Assembly: GCF_002902405.1 (NCBI RefSeq) | Contig: NZ_PPQS01000012.1 | Span: 61,077 to 125,076 of the forward strand | Reading direction: 5' to 3' | DNA from: Staphylococcus schweitzeri | GTDB taxonomy: Bacteria > Bacillota > Bacilli > Staphylococcales > Staphylococcaceae | Length of the DNA stretch: 64,000 nt | Part shown: positions 52,382 through 63,913 of the stretch, piece after piece | Layout: each line of letters opens with the position of its first letter | How positions within the stretch are numbered: position 1 is the first letter of the stretch | Program-made: the position numbers and the translations under genes | Notes under the pieces: generated by a model | What the model saw: the letters and a program-made list of their open reading frames with translations, nothing else | What the model was told of the DNA's origin: nothing | Database searches by the model: none

Positions 52382-52450
52382 TGGTTTATCATTCTCCTTT
52401 TTCTCAATAAATTATATTAAATAACTAAACGAATTGGAAGTGTCAAGAAC

Positions 52451-53477
<1,027 letters not shown>

Positions 53478-53484
53478 TAAAAAT

Positions 53485-53533
53485 AACAGTATTTTAGGTT
53501 TATCATGCTTAACAATCCTAAAATACTGTTTTC
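53485..53533. terminator. Bidirectional terminator between coaD and tmcAL
   Basis: AACAGTATTTTAGG and CCTAAAATACTGTT form a 14-bp perfect stem with TTTTC on the plus side and T-rich sequence on the minus side. Confidence 0.82.
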
Positions 53534-53538
53534 ATTTG

Positions 53539-54678
53539 TTAGTGATATTGCTGAATGACGGGCGTGTTGAAATCTGTTTGTTGTTGCCCGCTAATTGCAT
53601 TATAAATTTGAGTTGCTTTGATTTCATTTTTAAAATAATGCGCATTATTTTTATTAATATTGGTGAAGTATTGTCTGTTTGGGAACTCTGTTTTTAAATG
53701 CTTTAAGTATTGTCTGCCACGGTCATTCATCGCCAATACTTTAACAGCCTCAATATCTTTTGTAACATCTGTAAGCTGTGTATTTAATAAAATATTCATT
53801 AATACTCGTTGAATGTGCGTATATGTATAGCGCTTTGTTTTCAATAATTGTACATATTGATGGAAATCTTTAGCGTCATTAACGTAAGCTTTTAAACGAT
53901 TTTCTAAACCTTCAGTAACCGTATAAATATCCTTTAATGATTCATGAGTCATTGCCAAAATTTGATACTTTAAATATGGAAATACTTGATTTAAAGTTAA
54001 ATGGGGTTTGCTATATAGATGGTGAACCTTTGTTGGTACTACTTTATGCCACTGGTCATCTTGATTTATTAGAGATGTTCGGATAGATGTACCACTTGCA
54101 AATTCATGATGTTGAATAGATGCATCATGATGTTGTGCACTTTCACGTTTAATAGAAATTGCATTGATGTTTGTAGCATGTTTAGCAATTGCTTTTAGAT
54201 AACTGATACCAAGTAAATTGTTAGGACTTAAAAGTGCTTCATGGTTATTTAATAGCTCACTTATGGTACGAGGATAGCTTTTACCTTCTTTTAATTTTTG
54301 TGAAAATGCTGTAGATTCCTCAATTTCTATAATGTTTTGAGCTAACACTTTCAATGTTTCTATATGGTTGTTTTCACTTCCAAAAGCTACTGTATCAACA
54401 TTCAAGTAATTGGCAACTTTAATCGCTGTTTCGGCAAAATAATCGCCAGAAGATAAACTTGCTGTGGTAGGTAATTCGATAACTAAATCCGCAGTTGTTA
54501 ATGCCATTTTAGCTCGGGTAAACTTATTATAGATTGCTGGTTCGCCACGCATGACAAAGTTACCGCTCATTATTGCAATGGTTACGTCAGCATTTGTAAG
54601 ATTTTTAGATTGATTAATATGATATTGGTGCCCATTATGAAAGGGATTATATTCTGTGATTAAGCCAACGCTTTTCAT
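53539..54678 (-). CDS. tmcAL: tRNA(Met) cytidine acetate ligase TmcAL (YlbM)
   Basis: TmcAL uses ATP and acetate to make N4-acetylcytidine at the wobble position of elongator tRNA-Met. It has 379 residues from the ATG at 54678. The nucleotidyltransferase-like motif [15 protein letters not shown] and [20 protein letters not shown], with [11 protein letters not shown], mark the family (DUF795/YlbM). Upstream in-frame TTG would add 2 residues and is less likely. It is divergent from yceD, as in other Firmicutes. Confidence 0.9.
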   Translation of the reverse strand: MKSVGLITEYNPFHNGHQYHINQSKNLTNADVTIAIMSGNFVMRGEPAIYNKFTRAKMALTTADLVIELPTTASLSSGDYFAETAIKVANYLNVDTVAFGSENNHIETLKVLAQNIIEIEESTAFSQKLKEGKSYPRTISELLNNHEALLSPNNLLGISYLKAIAKHATNINAISIKRESAQHHDASIQHHEFASGTSIRTSLINQDDQWHKVVPTKVHHLYSKPHLTLNQVFPYLKYQILAMTHESLKDIYTVTEGLENRLKAYVNDAKDFHQYVQLLKTKRYTYTHIQRVLMNILLNTQLTDVTKDIEAVKVLAMNDRGRQYLKHLKTEFPNRQYFTNINKNNAHYFKNEIKATQIYNAISGQQQTDFNTPVIQQYH

Positions 54679-54745
54679 TTGCAATTCGTCCTTTCGGTAT
54701 TCATTATTAATATTGTAACAGAAGATGATATGTTAAGAAAAAATC

Positions 54746-54774
54746 TTGACAACTTGTTCTTAGAAAGTTAAAAT
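54746..54774 (+). promoter_or_regulatory. Promoter of yceD-rpmF
   Basis: TTGACA (54746-54751) and TAAAAT (54769-54774) are 17 bases apart, 30 bases before the yceD start. The -35 is perfect, the -10 matches 5 of 6. Confidence 0.7.
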
Positions 54775-54804
54775 AAATTTTGTGCTTGTTAGAGGTGAAG
54801 CCAT

Positions 54805-55362
54805 ATGAAATGGTCAATTACGCAATTAAGAAAATATCAAGGTAAGCCATTTGAATTTGATCAAACGGTGAGTTTTGACAATTTAAAAGAATCATTAGAT
54901 TTAATTGATTTATCTCCAATTACTATCCAAGGTCAGTTAACCATTAAGTCAACTGAAGTCGTTGCTGATATTCATATCACTGGAATGTATACAATGCCAT
55001 GTGCACGTACACTTGTACCAGTTGAAGTACCACTAGATGTTACTACTACTGAAGTATTTGATCTAGAAGGTTACAATCAATATAGTGATGATCAAGATGA
55101 TGTAGATGAGCATTATCACATTATAAAAGACGGTATGGTTAATCTTAAAGATATTGTTGAGGATATTATTATCATTGAGAAACCAATGAGAGCATATTCA
55201 GAACAAAGTGACCAAATGTTGACAGTAGGTAATGGTTGGGAAGTAATCGATGAGGATCAATTAGATGAACTTGCTAAACAGCAAGAACAAGATGATTCAG
55301 AATCACGACAAGTTGATCCAAGGCTTCAAAAATTACAACAATTATATGATAAAGAGCAATAA
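54805..55362 (+). CDS. yceD: YceD family protein (DUF177)
   Basis: A 185-residue acidic cytosolic protein of the YceD/DUF177 family (MKWSITQLRKYQGKPFEFDQ; MPCARTLVPVEVPLDVTTTE). Members lie before rpmF in most bacteria and are linked to ribosomal RNA handling, notably 23S rRNA processing in E. coli and chloroplasts; exact action is unclear. The C-terminal 60 residues are very acidic. Cotranscribed with rpmF, 79 bases downstream. Confidence 0.9.
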   Translation: MKWSITQLRKYQGKPFEFDQTVSFDNLKESLDLIDLSPITIQGQLTIKSTEVVADIHITGMYTMPCARTLVPVEVPLDVTTTEVFDLEGYNQYSDDQDDVDEHYHIIKDGMVNLKDIVEDIIIIEKPMRAYSEQSDQMLTVGNGWEVIDEDQLDELAKQQEQDDSESRQVDPRLQKLQQLYDKEQ

Positions 55363-55441
55363 GTAGTTTAATTAATGATATAATGTTGTTAATTAAGCCA
55401 ACATTTAGTATTTTTCGTTTATAATCTAAGGAGGATATATC

Positions 55442-55615
55442 ATGGCAGTACCAAAAAGAAGAACTTCTAAAACTAGAAAAAACAAACGTCGTACGCATTT
55501 CAAAATTTCAGTACCAGGTATGACTGAATGCCCAAACTGTGGCGAATACAAATTATCACACCGTGTATGTAAAAACTGTGGTTCTTACAATGGCGAAGAA
55601 GTAGCAGCTAAGTAA
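55442..55615 (+). CDS. rpmF: 50S ribosomal protein L32
   Basis: L32 is a 57-residue zinc-ribbon protein of the large subunit. It starts [20 protein letters not shown], has two CxxC pairs (CPNC and CKNC) for one zinc, and ends EEVAAK. AAGGAGGATATATC precedes the ATG. It is too short for common ORF cut-offs and was read by hand. A strong terminator follows. Prophages are known to integrate near this gene in some staphylococci; none is present here. Confidence 0.97.
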
Positions 55616-55630
55616 TTTTAGTTACTCAAT

Positions 55631-55677
55631 ATAAAAAGTCCCGCTTAAAATGAATGTTTTAAGTGGGACTTTTTATA
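55631..55677 (+). terminator. Terminator of yceD-rpmF
   Basis: TATAAAAAGTCCCGCTTAAA pairs with TTTAAGTGGGACTTTTTATA; the stem is nearly perfect with T-run on both sides. Confidence 0.92.
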
Positions 55678-55689
55678 TTGCAAAAAAAT

Positions 55690-55729
55690 AAACGGCGGTT
55701 TGGTATTAAGGGTACCAAATCCACCGTTT
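55690..55729 (-). terminator. Terminator of isdB
   Basis: AAACGGCGGTTTGGTA pairs with TACCAAATCCACCGTTT with small mismatches; on the minus strand TATTTTTTTG follows. It lies 40 bases after the isdB stop. Confidence 0.82.
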
Positions 55730-55769
55730 AATAATTTTAAACATAAGAATTAAATATAAAGACTATAAG

Positions 55770-57653
55770 TTAGTTTTTACGTTTTCTAGGTAATACTAAG
55801 GCAACGATACTGCTTAGAGCTAATAATGCCATTAATGGTAATGTCATGTCTTTATTTGATTCTTCACCAGTATTTGGCAATGTTTGCGCTTTATTCTCTT
55901 TAGCAACTGTGTTGTGTTGTTTTGATACCTGTGAAGTATGTACATCATTTACACTTGACTTCTGAAGTGATGCGCTTGGTTGAGATACTTCTTTGACATG
56001 GCTTAAACCTGTTGATGTTTGGGCAACGTTTTTAGGTGCTTCTGAAGAAGTATTTGTTGGTTTTGCAATATTTTGAACTGTTGTTGTTACTTTAGAAGGT
56101 GCTTTGCTCTTTGCTTCATCAGAACTTGATGCTGCTTTACTAGATTCGCCACTTTCTTTTTTAACACTTGGTGTTTTTTCACTCTCAACTTTTTTGCTGT
56201 CATGTTTTGATGTTTCTTTTTCAGCTGGTACTGGTGCCGCTGGAACAGTTTCTTTTTTCGCTGCATTGTCTTTTTGTTCTTTGTTGTTAGATTTTTCAGC
56301 ATTAGCTTTTGTAAATGCTTCTTTATCGACTATTCTAACATGATATTGTCCATCATAATCAATAGACTTTACATTAACTTTAACGATAGCGTCATATAAC
56401 GTTTTACCATCAACATAAGGGAAAATGATAGTTCGTGTGTTATTTTTGGCATCTTTGCTAATTGTTTTTACACGTTGTCCTTCAACTATGAAATCTTTCC
56501 AGTAATCATCATTAGTTGTTTCCATCACCATATATTTTTTGCCATTGAGCATACCTGTTTTAATAGGGTGTTTAACAAAAGTATCCATCATTGATTCGTT
56601 ATTCTCAACACTTTCATAAACAACATATTTTGTATCTTGTAAATTAGTCATTTTTTCATTTGTTGGTTGTACATTTTGGAATTCTGTAATGGCTGACTTC
56701 ACTTGCTCATCTAAAGCTTTCTTTGTATCTTCTAACTTCTTCTTGTATTCAGCTTTTAACTTTTCAGGAAGTTTATCTTGAATTTTATTTAATTCATAAA
56801 CTTGGCGCTCTAAAGTTTTGGCTTTTTTATAAGGTGCTAATAATTTTTCAGTTTTATATTCTTCTTCAGTTTTGAATTTATCTGCACTGTTATAAATTGG
56901 TTGTGCAAATTCCATTAATGTATAATCATATTTTTCTTCTTTACCATTAAAGTCAATTGAGCTTACGATTTTAACAGCTTTTGCACCATTTGAAACAGGG
57001 AAGCGAATATAAGCATAATCTTTAGCAGTATCATATGATACTAATTTAATCGGTAACTTATTTTTACCTTCATAAATTTCAAATTTTCTCCAAAATTGTC
57101 CTGATTGTAAACCTAATTCAATTTCAGCTTTTGATTCTGAAAAAATAACTTTAGCTGGTTTAACTGTACTTGCATAATGATAAAATTGTTGCTCACCATT
57201 TTCCTTTTTCATTTCAAAATCAATAGGACGAGAATTTGGAGCGCTATGCTCTTTATCTTTTATCTCAGGATTTTTAATCGCTTCTCTAAGTTCTTGATTC
57301 AAAATAGGATATGTATTGTTATCAGCTTTTGCTGCTGGTTTCTCCTCTTTTGCCTTTTTAACTTCCTTTGCCTCAGCAGTAGGGGAAACTTTTTTATCTG
57401 ATACTGAAACGGCATTTGTTACTGGTTTAACTTCAGGCGTTTTTTCGTTAACTTTTTCAGTTGTAGTTGCTGGACTTGCCACTGTTTCAGTTTTTGGTTG
57501 TGCTTGTGTGCTTACGTCAGACGTTTCTTCAGCTGCTTTTGCCTCGCCATTTGACATTAATAATAAAAGTGTACTAACTGCGACAGAAGCAACACCAAGT
57601 GTTGATTTTCTGATTGAATAAAATGATTTAACTTCTTTTTGCTGTTTGTTCAT
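55770..57653 (-). CDS. isdB: Haemoglobin/haem receptor IsdB, cell-wall anchored
   Basis: IsdB binds host haemoglobin, extracts haem and passes it inward. It has 627 residues. A YSIRK-type signal peptide ([20 protein letters not shown]) targets it to the septum. NEAT1 (about 141-263) has the haemoglobin-binding FYHYAS; a helical linker (263-335) joins it to NEAT2 (338-450) with M355/M356 and YDGQYHV (Y433, Y437) for haem. A Ser/Lys/Thr-rich wall spacer follows, then LPNTG (592-596), hydrophobic segment and RKRKN. The ATG 57653 is used; the frame extends 4 codons further. LPNTG differs from LPQTG in S. aureus as I recall. Confidence 0.97.
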   Translation of the reverse strand: MNKQQKEVKSFYSIRKSTLGVASVAVSTLLLLMSNGEAKAAEETSDVSTQAQPKTETVASPATTTEKVNEKTPEVKPVTNAVSVSDKKVSPTAEAKEVKKAKEEKPAAKADNNTYPILNQELREAIKNPEIKDKEHSAPNSRPIDFEMKKENGEQQFYHYASTVKPAKVIFSESKAEIELGLQSGQFWRKFEIYEGKNKLPIKLVSYDTAKDYAYIRFPVSNGAKAVKIVSSIDFNGKEEKYDYTLMEFAQPIYNSADKFKTEEEYKTEKLLAPYKKAKTLERQVYELNKIQDKLPEKLKAEYKKKLEDTKKALDEQVKSAITEFQNVQPTNEKMTNLQDTKYVVYESVENNESMMDTFVKHPIKTGMLNGKKYMVMETTNDDYWKDFIVEGQRVKTISKDAKNNTRTIIFPYVDGKTLYDAIVKVNVKSIDYDGQYHVRIVDKEAFTKANAEKSNNKEQKDNAAKKETVPAAPVPAEKETSKHDSKKVESEKTPSVKKESGESSKAASSSDEAKSKAPSKVTTTVQNIAKPTNTSSEAPKNVAQTSTGLSHVKEVSQPSASLQKSSVNDVHTSQVSKQHNTVAKENKAQTLPNTGEESNKDMTLPLMALLALSSIVALVLPRKRKN

Positions 57654-57682
57654 GTTGTAAAACAACTCCTAATTGTATATTA

Positions 57683-57707
57683 TCAACTGATAATCATTAT
57701 CAGTTGA
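57683..57707. promoter_or_regulatory. Fur box of isdB
   Basis: TCAACTGATAATCATTATC continues to a 12-1-12 perfect palindrome and contains the Fur core GATAATCATTATC. It lies just downstream of the -10 box, covering the transcription start, so iron-loaded Fur would block isdB. Confidence 0.92.
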
Positions 57708-57715
57708 TTACTTGT

Positions 57716-57745
57716 ATTGTACATTGAAATAGTAGTTAATTGCAA
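57716..57745 (-). promoter_or_regulatory. Candidate isdB promoter
   Basis: On the minus strand TTGCAA (57740-57745) and TACAAT (57716-57721) are 18 bases apart, ending 8 bases before the Fur box. Confidence 0.5.
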
Positions 57746-57761
57746 CGTTATTTTATAAAAA

Positions 57762-57804
57762 AATAACCTATGTTATAGATTATGAAATATCTATGACATA
57801 GGTT
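57762..57804 (-). terminator. Terminator of isdA
   Basis: AACCTATGTTATAGAT and ATCTATGACATAGGTT pair with one mismatch; on the minus strand TTTTTTTTATAAAA follows. Confidence 0.85.
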
Positions 57805-57853
57805 AATTAAAATTTAAAATAAAAAATATATTAAGTTATTAGAAAGCGATATC

Positions 57854-58903
57854 TTATTTAGATTCTTTTCTTCTGAAAAGTAATAAAGACAGTGAACCTA
57901 AAAGGGCAAGCGTTGCAAAAGTAACAGTGCTAATAAAGTTATCTACTGAAGATAAACCAGTTTTTGGTAACTCTTTTGCTTTAGACGCTTTAGCGGGTGA
58001 TTGTTTATCTGTTTCATTTTGTTTTGAAACTTTGCTACTTTGTTGTGGTTTATGTTCGCTCACACCTTGGTTGTGATTCTCAGATTTAGCGATTTTATTT
58101 TCTTTAACAGGTGTTTGAACTTTAGATTGATCATGCGTTGTTTGTACAGGTTTTACCGTTTGAGATCCTTGCACATTTGTTTGATCTTTTTTAGCTTCTG
58201 TACTTACAACTTTTGTTGGTTGCGTATGTTCAGTTTTACTTGGATTAGTTACTGCAGGTGTAACTTTTTCAACTTTAGGTTCAACTGCTTTAGTTGGCTG
58301 AGTAGTTGCTTTAGGTTGAGCTGGTTTAACAACATTTGGTTTAGCAGCGTCTGCTAAAGTTGGAATTGCTTTTTCAAATTCTAAATGCGTTGTATATCTG
58401 TGATTGTAATTAATTTGTGGTACCACAATATGTACTTTTGTAGTTAAGCTCTTATATCCGGGCTCAACAGCGACATTAATTGTTCTAGTATCAGCTTTTT
58501 TATCATCATTGACAACAGTTGTTGCTAATTCTTGATTGTTTGTATTGTAAAATTTATATTCTTTCCAGAATGATGCATTGCTTAACACTGCTTGGAAATA
58601 ATATTTATTATTTTGTTTAATCACTTTACCAGGATGTTGCATATAATCATCCATGTGTGACTTTTCTGAAGAACCATCTTTTTGTACTTGGAAATTAATT
58701 GGTTGTGATGTTGTTTGAGAAACTTGTGTGCTTTGATTATTATTTGCATTCGTAGCCTCTGTTGCTGCATTAGCTTGTTGGCTATCTGCACCAAAGTATA
58801 CAAGGGAGCCTAAAATGATTGACGCTGTGCCCATTGTAATCTTTTTCATTGCTGATGAACGTTGTTCTACTTGATAATTACTGTTTAAATAATGTTTTGT
58901 CAT
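57854..58903 (-). CDS. isdA: Haem-binding cell-wall protein IsdA
   Basis: IsdA takes haem from IsdB/IsdH and hands it to IsdC; it also binds host proteins. It has 349 residues: signal peptide ([20 protein letters not shown]), one NEAT domain (about 62-184) with H83 and the haem-ligating Y166 in INYNHRY (Y170 second tyrosine), a Pro/Thr/Lys-rich spacer (190-310) and sorting signal LPKTG with membrane segment and RRKESK. TAGGAGGAAAACAGC precedes the ATG. Sorted by sortase A. Confidence 0.97.
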   Translation of the reverse strand: MTKHYLNSNYQVEQRSSAMKKITMGTASIILGSLVYFGADSQQANAATEATNANNNQSTQVSQTTSQPINFQVQKDGSSEKSHMDDYMQHPGKVIKQNNKYYFQAVLSNASFWKEYKFYNTNNQELATTVVNDDKKADTRTINVAVEPGYKSLTTKVHIVVPQINYNHRYTTHLEFEKAIPTLADAAKPNVVKPAQPKATTQPTKAVEPKVEKVTPAVTNPSKTEHTQPTKVVSTEAKKDQTNVQGSQTVKPVQTTHDQSKVQTPVKENKIAKSENHNQGVSEHKPQQSSKVSKQNETDKQSPAKASKAKELPKTGLSSVDNFISTVTFATLALLGSLSLLLFRRKESK

Positions 58904-58962
58904 GCTGTTTTCCTCCTAAGGGTACAAATTATGTGTTGTTATATGAGATGATTAACCATTGC

Positions 58963-59009
58963 AATTGATAATGGTTATCAATTATACTAGCACATCTATT
59001 TTGGTATAA
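58963..59009 (-). promoter_or_regulatory. isdA promoter with Fur box
   Basis: The near-perfect palindrome AATTGATAATGGTTATCAAT (58963-58982) is a Fur box. On the minus strand a perfect TATAAT (58981-58986) overlaps its edge, with a weak TTATAC -35 17 bases upstream (59004-59009). Confidence 0.82.
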
Positions 59010-59037
59010 CAATAATAAATTCATTATAAAATAAATA

Positions 59038-59067
59038 TTGACAATGATAATCGTTATTATTTATGAT
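59038..59067 (+). promoter_or_regulatory. isdCDEF-srtB-isdG promoter with Fur box
   Basis: TTGACA (59038-59043) and TATGAT (59062-59067) are 18 bases apart; the spacer holds AATGATAATCGTTATTATT (59043-59061), a Fur box inside the promoter. Confidence 0.88.
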
Positions 59068-59111
59068 TTTATTAAAGGCTTATAGGCAATAATAAAAAGG
59101 AGGACTATGTT

Positions 59112-59795
59112 TTGAAAAATATTATAAAAGTTTTTAATACAACTATTTTGGCATTGATTATTATCATTGCGACATTTAGTAACTCTGCAAATGCAGCTGA
59201 AAGTGGTACTTTGAATTATGAGGTGTATAAATACAATACAAATGATACGTCAATTGCAAATGACTATTTTAACAAACCAGCAAAATATGTTAAGAAGAAT
59301 GGTAAGTTGTATGTTCAAATTACAGTCAATCACAGCCATTGGATTACAGGGATGAGTATCGAAGGTCATAAAGAGAACATTATTAGCAAAGATACTGCCA
59401 AAGATGAAAGAACTTCTGAATTTGAAGTAAGTAAATTAAACGGCAAAATCGACGGGAAAATTGATGTATATATCAATGAAAAAGTAAATGGAAAACCGTT
59501 TAAATATGATCACCATTACAACATTACATATAAATTTAATGGACCTACTGATGTAGCGAGTGCAGGCACTTCAAGTAATAATGATAAAGCATCTCCTTCA
59601 AGTAGTGACAAAGGAACAGATGGAACTACTTCTGGTCAAAGCGGATCTGACAGTTCAGATAAAAGTAAAGTAGAAAATCCGCAAACAAATGCTGGTACAC
59701 CTGCATATATATATATGATTCCAGTAGCATCTTTAGCTTTGTTAATCGCAATCACGTTGTTTGTAAGAAAAAGAGCTAAAGGCAATGTTAAATAA
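59112..59795 (+). CDS. isdC: Haem carrier IsdC, anchored by sortase B
   Basis: IsdC is buried in the wall and relays haem from IsdA to the membrane receptor IsdE. Its 227 residues comprise signal peptide ([19 protein letters not shown]), one NEAT domain (about 30-150) with YDHHY (Y132 haem ligand, Y136), a Ser/Gly/Asp-rich spacer and NPQTN (189-193), the sortase B signal, before a hydrophobic segment and basic tail. It begins with TTG after AGGAGGA. It is first in its operon and overlaps isdD by one base. Confidence 0.97.
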   Translation: MKNIIKVFNTTILALIIIIATFSNSANAAESGTLNYEVYKYNTNDTSIANDYFNKPAKYVKKNGKLYVQITVNHSHWITGMSIEGHKENIISKDTAKDERTSEFEVSKLNGKIDGKIDVYINEKVNGKPFKYDHHYNITYKFNGPTDVASAGTSSNNDKASPSSSDKGTDGTTSGQSGSDSSDKSKVENPQTNAGTPAYIYMIPVASLALLIAITLFVRKRAKGNVK

Positions 59796-60865
59796 TGAAA
59801 TACATTAATCATATTGCTACAAAATCATTTATAGCTTTAATTAGCTTATTTACACTTACATATACAACAACGATTGGTAGCGTTTTGGCTGATGAGATTA
59901 AACATCCATCAGCCAAATTTAATCAAACTGAAGCAAAAGATAATTTAGAGTTAACTTCATCGGTTTTTGATGAAAAGATAAAAGAAAGCAAAGCGTTGGA
60001 ATTAGAAATTTTTGATCAAGAAAATAAAAATATAACTAAGGAACAGCAGCTAGTTGACATAAATGCCCAGTTAATTTCAGATTTGTCAGGTAAAACTTAT
60101 TTGCAACTAAAGTTAAAAGGTCCAATTGACAAGGAGAAATTTGTTTTTCAAAATGGCAAAAATGTAGTATTTCCTCACGTCATTAAAGATGAAAATGATT
60201 ATACAATTGTTAGAGTGTTAATAGAACAACATATGAATAAAATCAATATGCATGTTAAAAATTATGCTGAAAACGATGAACAAAATAACAAAGAAACGGT
60301 TCATTCAATTCATTTTAAAGAGAAAAAAACTAAGCAAGATGATGTACAAGAAGTACCATCAAAACACCAAGATGATCAAAAAAATGTGCTTAAGAATGAT
60401 GAAGATGATAAAAAAGATAATCAGAAGTTAGATAATCAGGAAAAACGCACTAGCTTTATTACTGAAAAGAGTTTGAATGAAGCATCAGCTGAAAAAGATA
60501 AAGTGCAGCAAGACAGTAATAAAAAGATAGAAAATGAGCAACCTAAAGCGTCAGGCACATTAAAAGTTGAAAATAATCCTGCAACTGTTAAAAAAGACGA
60601 AAATAATCATAAATCGCAGTCACAGCAAAAAGATGACAAGTCTAAAAAAGAAAAGAAAAAAGTAACTGAAAAAGAAAAAGCGTTGCCAGCTTTTGACAGA
60701 AATGATGATAAAAACGATAGCAATAAACTAACTAGTGATATTAAAGAGTTGGATAAACCAAATCATAAAAAGCAATATATGCTATTTGGGGCAGGTATTG
60801 TGCTAGCAACAATTTTACTTATATCAGCACATTTTTACAGCAGAAAGCGAGGTAACCAAGTTTGA
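59795..60865 (+). CDS. isdD: IsdD, membrane protein of unknown function
   Basis: A 356-residue protein with signal or anchor (SFIALISLFTLTYTTTIGSVLA), a long extracytoplasmic part rich in Lys, Asp, Glu and Gln (about 165-315, e.g. DDQKNVLKNDEDDKKDNQKL), and a C-terminal transmembrane helix (MLFGAGIVLATILLISAHFY) with basic tail. The early part (about 40-160) may be a small beta domain. No NEAT signature. Starts with the TAATG overlap to isdC. Its role in haem uptake is not defined. Confidence 0.9.
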   Translation: MKYINHIATKSFIALISLFTLTYTTTIGSVLADEIKHPSAKFNQTEAKDNLELTSSVFDEKIKESKALELEIFDQENKNITKEQQLVDINAQLISDLSGKTYLQLKLKGPIDKEKFVFQNGKNVVFPHVIKDENDYTIVRVLIEQHMNKINMHVKNYAENDEQNNKETVHSIHFKEKKTKQDDVQEVPSKHQDDQKNVLKNDEDDKKDNQKLDNQEKRTSFITEKSLNEASAEKDKVQQDSNKKIENEQPKASGTLKVENNPATVKKDENNHKSQSQQKDDKSKKEKKKVTEKEKALPAFDRNDDKNDSNKLTSDIKELDKPNHKKQYMLFGAGIVLATILLISAHFYSRKRGNQV

Positions 60866-61740
60866 GAATCATCAAATATTTAACAATTTTAGTGATTAGT
60901 GTAGTTATCTTAACAAGTTGTCAATCTTCAAACTCTAAGCAAACAACTAAATCAGGTGAATTTCGAATCGTACCGACTACTGTTGCATTAACAATGACGC
61001 TAGATAAATTAGATTTACCAATTGTCGGCAAACCAACTTCATATAAAACTTTGCCAAAACGATACAAAGATGTGCCAGAAATTGGTCAACCCATGGAACC
61101 AAATGTTGAAGCGGTTAAAAAATTAAATCCTACTCATGTTTTAAGTGTGACAACGATTAAAGATGAAATGCAACCATTTTATAAACAATTGAATATGAAA
61201 GGTTATTTTTATGATTTCGATAGTTTAAAAGGGATGCAAGAATCGATTACTCAATTAGGTGATCAATTTAATCGTAAATCACAAGCAAAGGAATTAAACA
61301 ATCATTTAAATTCAGTTAAGCAGACAATTGAAAGTAAAGCAGCCAAACAAAAGAAACACCCTAAAGTTTTAATTTTAATGGGTGTGCCTGGTAGTTATTT
61401 AGTTGCAACAGATAAATCATATATTGGTGATTTAGTTAAAATTGCTGGTGGTGAAAATGTTATCAAAGTAAAAGACCGACAATATATTTCATCTAATACA
61501 GAAAATTTACTTAATATTGATCCAGATATTATTTTAAGATTGCCACATGGTATGCCTGAAGAGGTGAAAAAAATGTTCCAAAAAGAATTTAAGCAAAATG
61601 ATATTTGGAAACATTTTAAAGCGGTTAAAAATAACCGTGTTTATGATTTAGAAGAAGTGCCATTTGGCATTACAGCAAATGTAGATGCTGATGAAGCAAT
61701 GATGCAACTGTATGATTTATTTTATAAAGACAAAAAGTAA
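60862..61740 (+). CDS. isdE: Haem-receptor lipoprotein IsdE
   Basis: IsdE is the substrate-binding lipoprotein that accepts haem from IsdC and passes it to IsdF. It has 292 residues. Lipobox LTSC ends at C20. The haem ligands M78 (EIGQPMEP) and H229 (RLPHGMPE) are present at the positions known for S. aureus IsdE. It begins with a TTG that overlaps the isdD stop by 4 bases (TTGA); helical-backbone metal receptor fold. Confidence 0.97.
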   Translation: MRIIKYLTILVISVVILTSCQSSNSKQTTKSGEFRIVPTTVALTMTLDKLDLPIVGKPTSYKTLPKRYKDVPEIGQPMEPNVEAVKKLNPTHVLSVTTIKDEMQPFYKQLNMKGYFYDFDSLKGMQESITQLGDQFNRKSQAKELNNHLNSVKQTIESKAAKQKKHPKVLILMGVPGSYLVATDKSYIGDLVKIAGGENVIKVKDRQYISSNTENLLNIDPDIILRLPHGMPEEVKKMFQKEFKQNDIWKHFKAVKNNRVYDLEEVPFGITANVDADEAMMQLYDLFYKDKK

Positions 61741-61749
61741 TGGATTGAT

Positions 61750-62718
61750 TTGATGATAAAACACAATAAAAAATTATTATTTATATGTCTGTTTATCGTA
61801 CTAATTATAACAGCGTATATTTCTTTTATAACCGGTACAATTAAGCTATCATTTAATGATTTTGTAGTTAAATTCACAACAGGTGAAAATGCAACATTAG
61901 ATTCAATCATTGATTTGCGATTACCGAGGATTTTAATTGCGGTAATGGTTGGTGCAATGTTAGCTGTATCAGGCGCATTGTTACAAGCAGCACTGCAAAA
62001 TCCACTAGCGGAGGCAAACATTATTGGTGTTTCATCTGGCGCGTTAATCATGAGAGCACTATGTATGTTATTCATTCCACAATTATATTTTTATCTACCA
62101 GTACTAAGCTTTATAGGCGGCGTAATTCCATTTTTAATTATTGTCATCTTGCATGCTAAATATAGATTTAATGCTGTAAGTATGATACTAGTTGGTGTTG
62201 CATTATTTGTCTTATTAAATGGAATCTTAGAAATTTTAACTCAAAATCCTTTAATGAAAATACCTCAAGGCTTAACGATGAAAATTTGGAGTGATGTTTA
62301 TATTTTAGCTGCGTCAGCCTTTGTAGGAATAATTCTAACTTTATTGATTTCAAATAAATTGAATTTATTAAATTTAGATGATGTACAAGCACGTAGCATA
62401 GGCTTTAATATTGACCGATATCGATGGATAACAGGATTGCTAGCGGTATTTCTAGCAAGTGCAACAGTAGCTATCGTAGGACAAATAGCATTTTTAGGTA
62501 TCATTGTGCCACATGTCGTTCGCAAAATAGTTGGCGGTAATTATAAAGTACTGATTCCATTCTCAACAGTTATAGGTGCTTGGTTATTATTAATTGCTGA
62601 TTTATTGGGGCGTGTCATTCAGCCTCCTTTAGAAATTCCGGCAAATGCCATCTTGATGATTGTCGGCGGTCCGATGCTTATTTATTTAATATGTAAGGGA
62701 CAACGAAACAGGATATAA
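61750..62718 (+). CDS. isdF: Haem ABC transporter permease IsdF
   Basis: The FecCD-type permease moves haem across the membrane. It is 322 residues with about nine spans, including [30 protein letters not shown], the BtuCD-family signature in shortened form. The end has [21 protein letters not shown]. The start is TTG 61750 or ATG 61753. No ATPase lies in the locus, so it must borrow one from elsewhere (FhuC is known to serve such permeases in S. aureus). Confidence 0.94.
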   Translation: MMIKHNKKLLFICLFIVLIITAYISFITGTIKLSFNDFVVKFTTGENATLDSIIDLRLPRILIAVMVGAMLAVSGALLQAALQNPLAEANIIGVSSGALIMRALCMLFIPQLYFYLPVLSFIGGVIPFLIIVILHAKYRFNAVSMILVGVALFVLLNGILEILTQNPLMKIPQGLTMKIWSDVYILAASAFVGIILTLLISNKLNLLNLDDVQARSIGFNIDRYRWITGLLAVFLASATVAIVGQIAFLGIIVPHVVRKIVGGNYKVLIPFSTVIGAWLLLIADLLGRVIQPPLEIPANAILMIVGGPMLIYLICKGQRNRI

Positions 62719-62781
62719 AACTATAAAAATTAAAGTGAATAGTACCAAGGCATACATGAATAATTTTTAAAAAGGATTTTT

Positions 62782-63516
62782 ATGAAAATGAAACGATTTT
62801 TAAGTATAGTGCAGATTATTCTAGTTATAATTATCATTATTTTCGGTTATAAAATTGTCCAAACTTATATAGAAGATAAACAGGAACGAGCGAATTACGA
62901 GAAAATTCAGCAGAAATTTCAAACGTTGGCAACTAAACATCAAGCATCTATAAGGCCACAATTTGAAGAACTTGAAAAAATAAATAAAGACATTGTAGGT
63001 TGGATAAAATTACCAGGAACATCTTTAAACTATCCAGTACTCCAAGGTAAAACAAATCATGATTATTTAAATTTAGACTTTGAACGTGAGCATCGCCGTA
63101 AAGGTAGCATTTTTATGGATTTTCGAAATACATTACAAACGTTAAATTATAATACGATTCTGTATGGCCATCATGTTGGAGATAATACAATGTTTGATGT
63201 GTTAGAAGACTACTTAAAACAACCATTTTTTGAAAAACACAAAACAATTGAATTTGATAACAAATATGGCAAATATCAATTACAAGTATTTAGTGCTTAT
63301 AAGACGACAACTAAAGACAATTATATCCGTACAACATTTGATAATGAACAAGATTATCAACGTTTTTTGGATGAAACCAAACGTAAATCTGTTATTAAAT
63401 CGGATGTAAATATATCAGTAAAGGATAAAATAATGACATTATCAACATGCGAAGATGCATATAGTGAAACGGCGAAACGTATTGTTGTAGTCGCAAAAAT
63501 AATTAAAATAAGTTAA
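62782..63516 (+). CDS. srtB: Sortase B
   Basis: SrtB is a membrane-tethered transpeptidase that cleaves the NPQTN signal of IsdC and links it to peptidoglycan. Its 244 residues show an N-terminal anchor (FLSIVQIILVIIIIIFGYKI), then the catalytic fold. The triad is visible at H130 (ILYGHHVGDNTMFDV), C223 (TLSTCEDAYSETAKR) and R233. It lies within the isd operon with its own AAAAAGGATTT binding site. Confidence 0.97.
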   Translation: MKMKRFLSIVQIILVIIIIIFGYKIVQTYIEDKQERANYEKIQQKFQTLATKHQASIRPQFEELEKINKDIVGWIKLPGTSLNYPVLQGKTNHDYLNLDFEREHRRKGSIFMDFRNTLQTLNYNTILYGHHVGDNTMFDVLEDYLKQPFFEKHKTIEFDNKYGKYQLQVFSAYKTTTKDNYIRTTFDNEQDYQRFLDETKRKSVIKSDVNISVKDKIMTLSTCEDAYSETAKRIVVVAKIIKIS

Positions 63517-63519
63517 TAA

Positions 63520-63858
<339 letters not shown>

Positions 63859-63913
63859 TTGAATATGGAAGTTTAACATAAGATTGTAATAACAATATAT
63901 ACTGTTAACTTTA

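Noticed and set aside
56104..56343. Open frames antisense to and out of frame with isdB, isdA and nearby genes (e.g. 56104-56343, 57316-57621, 58040-58357)
   Set aside because: They arise from the repetitive Lys/Ser/Thr codons of the wall spacers, have no ribosome-binding site and lie wholly over well-identified genes.
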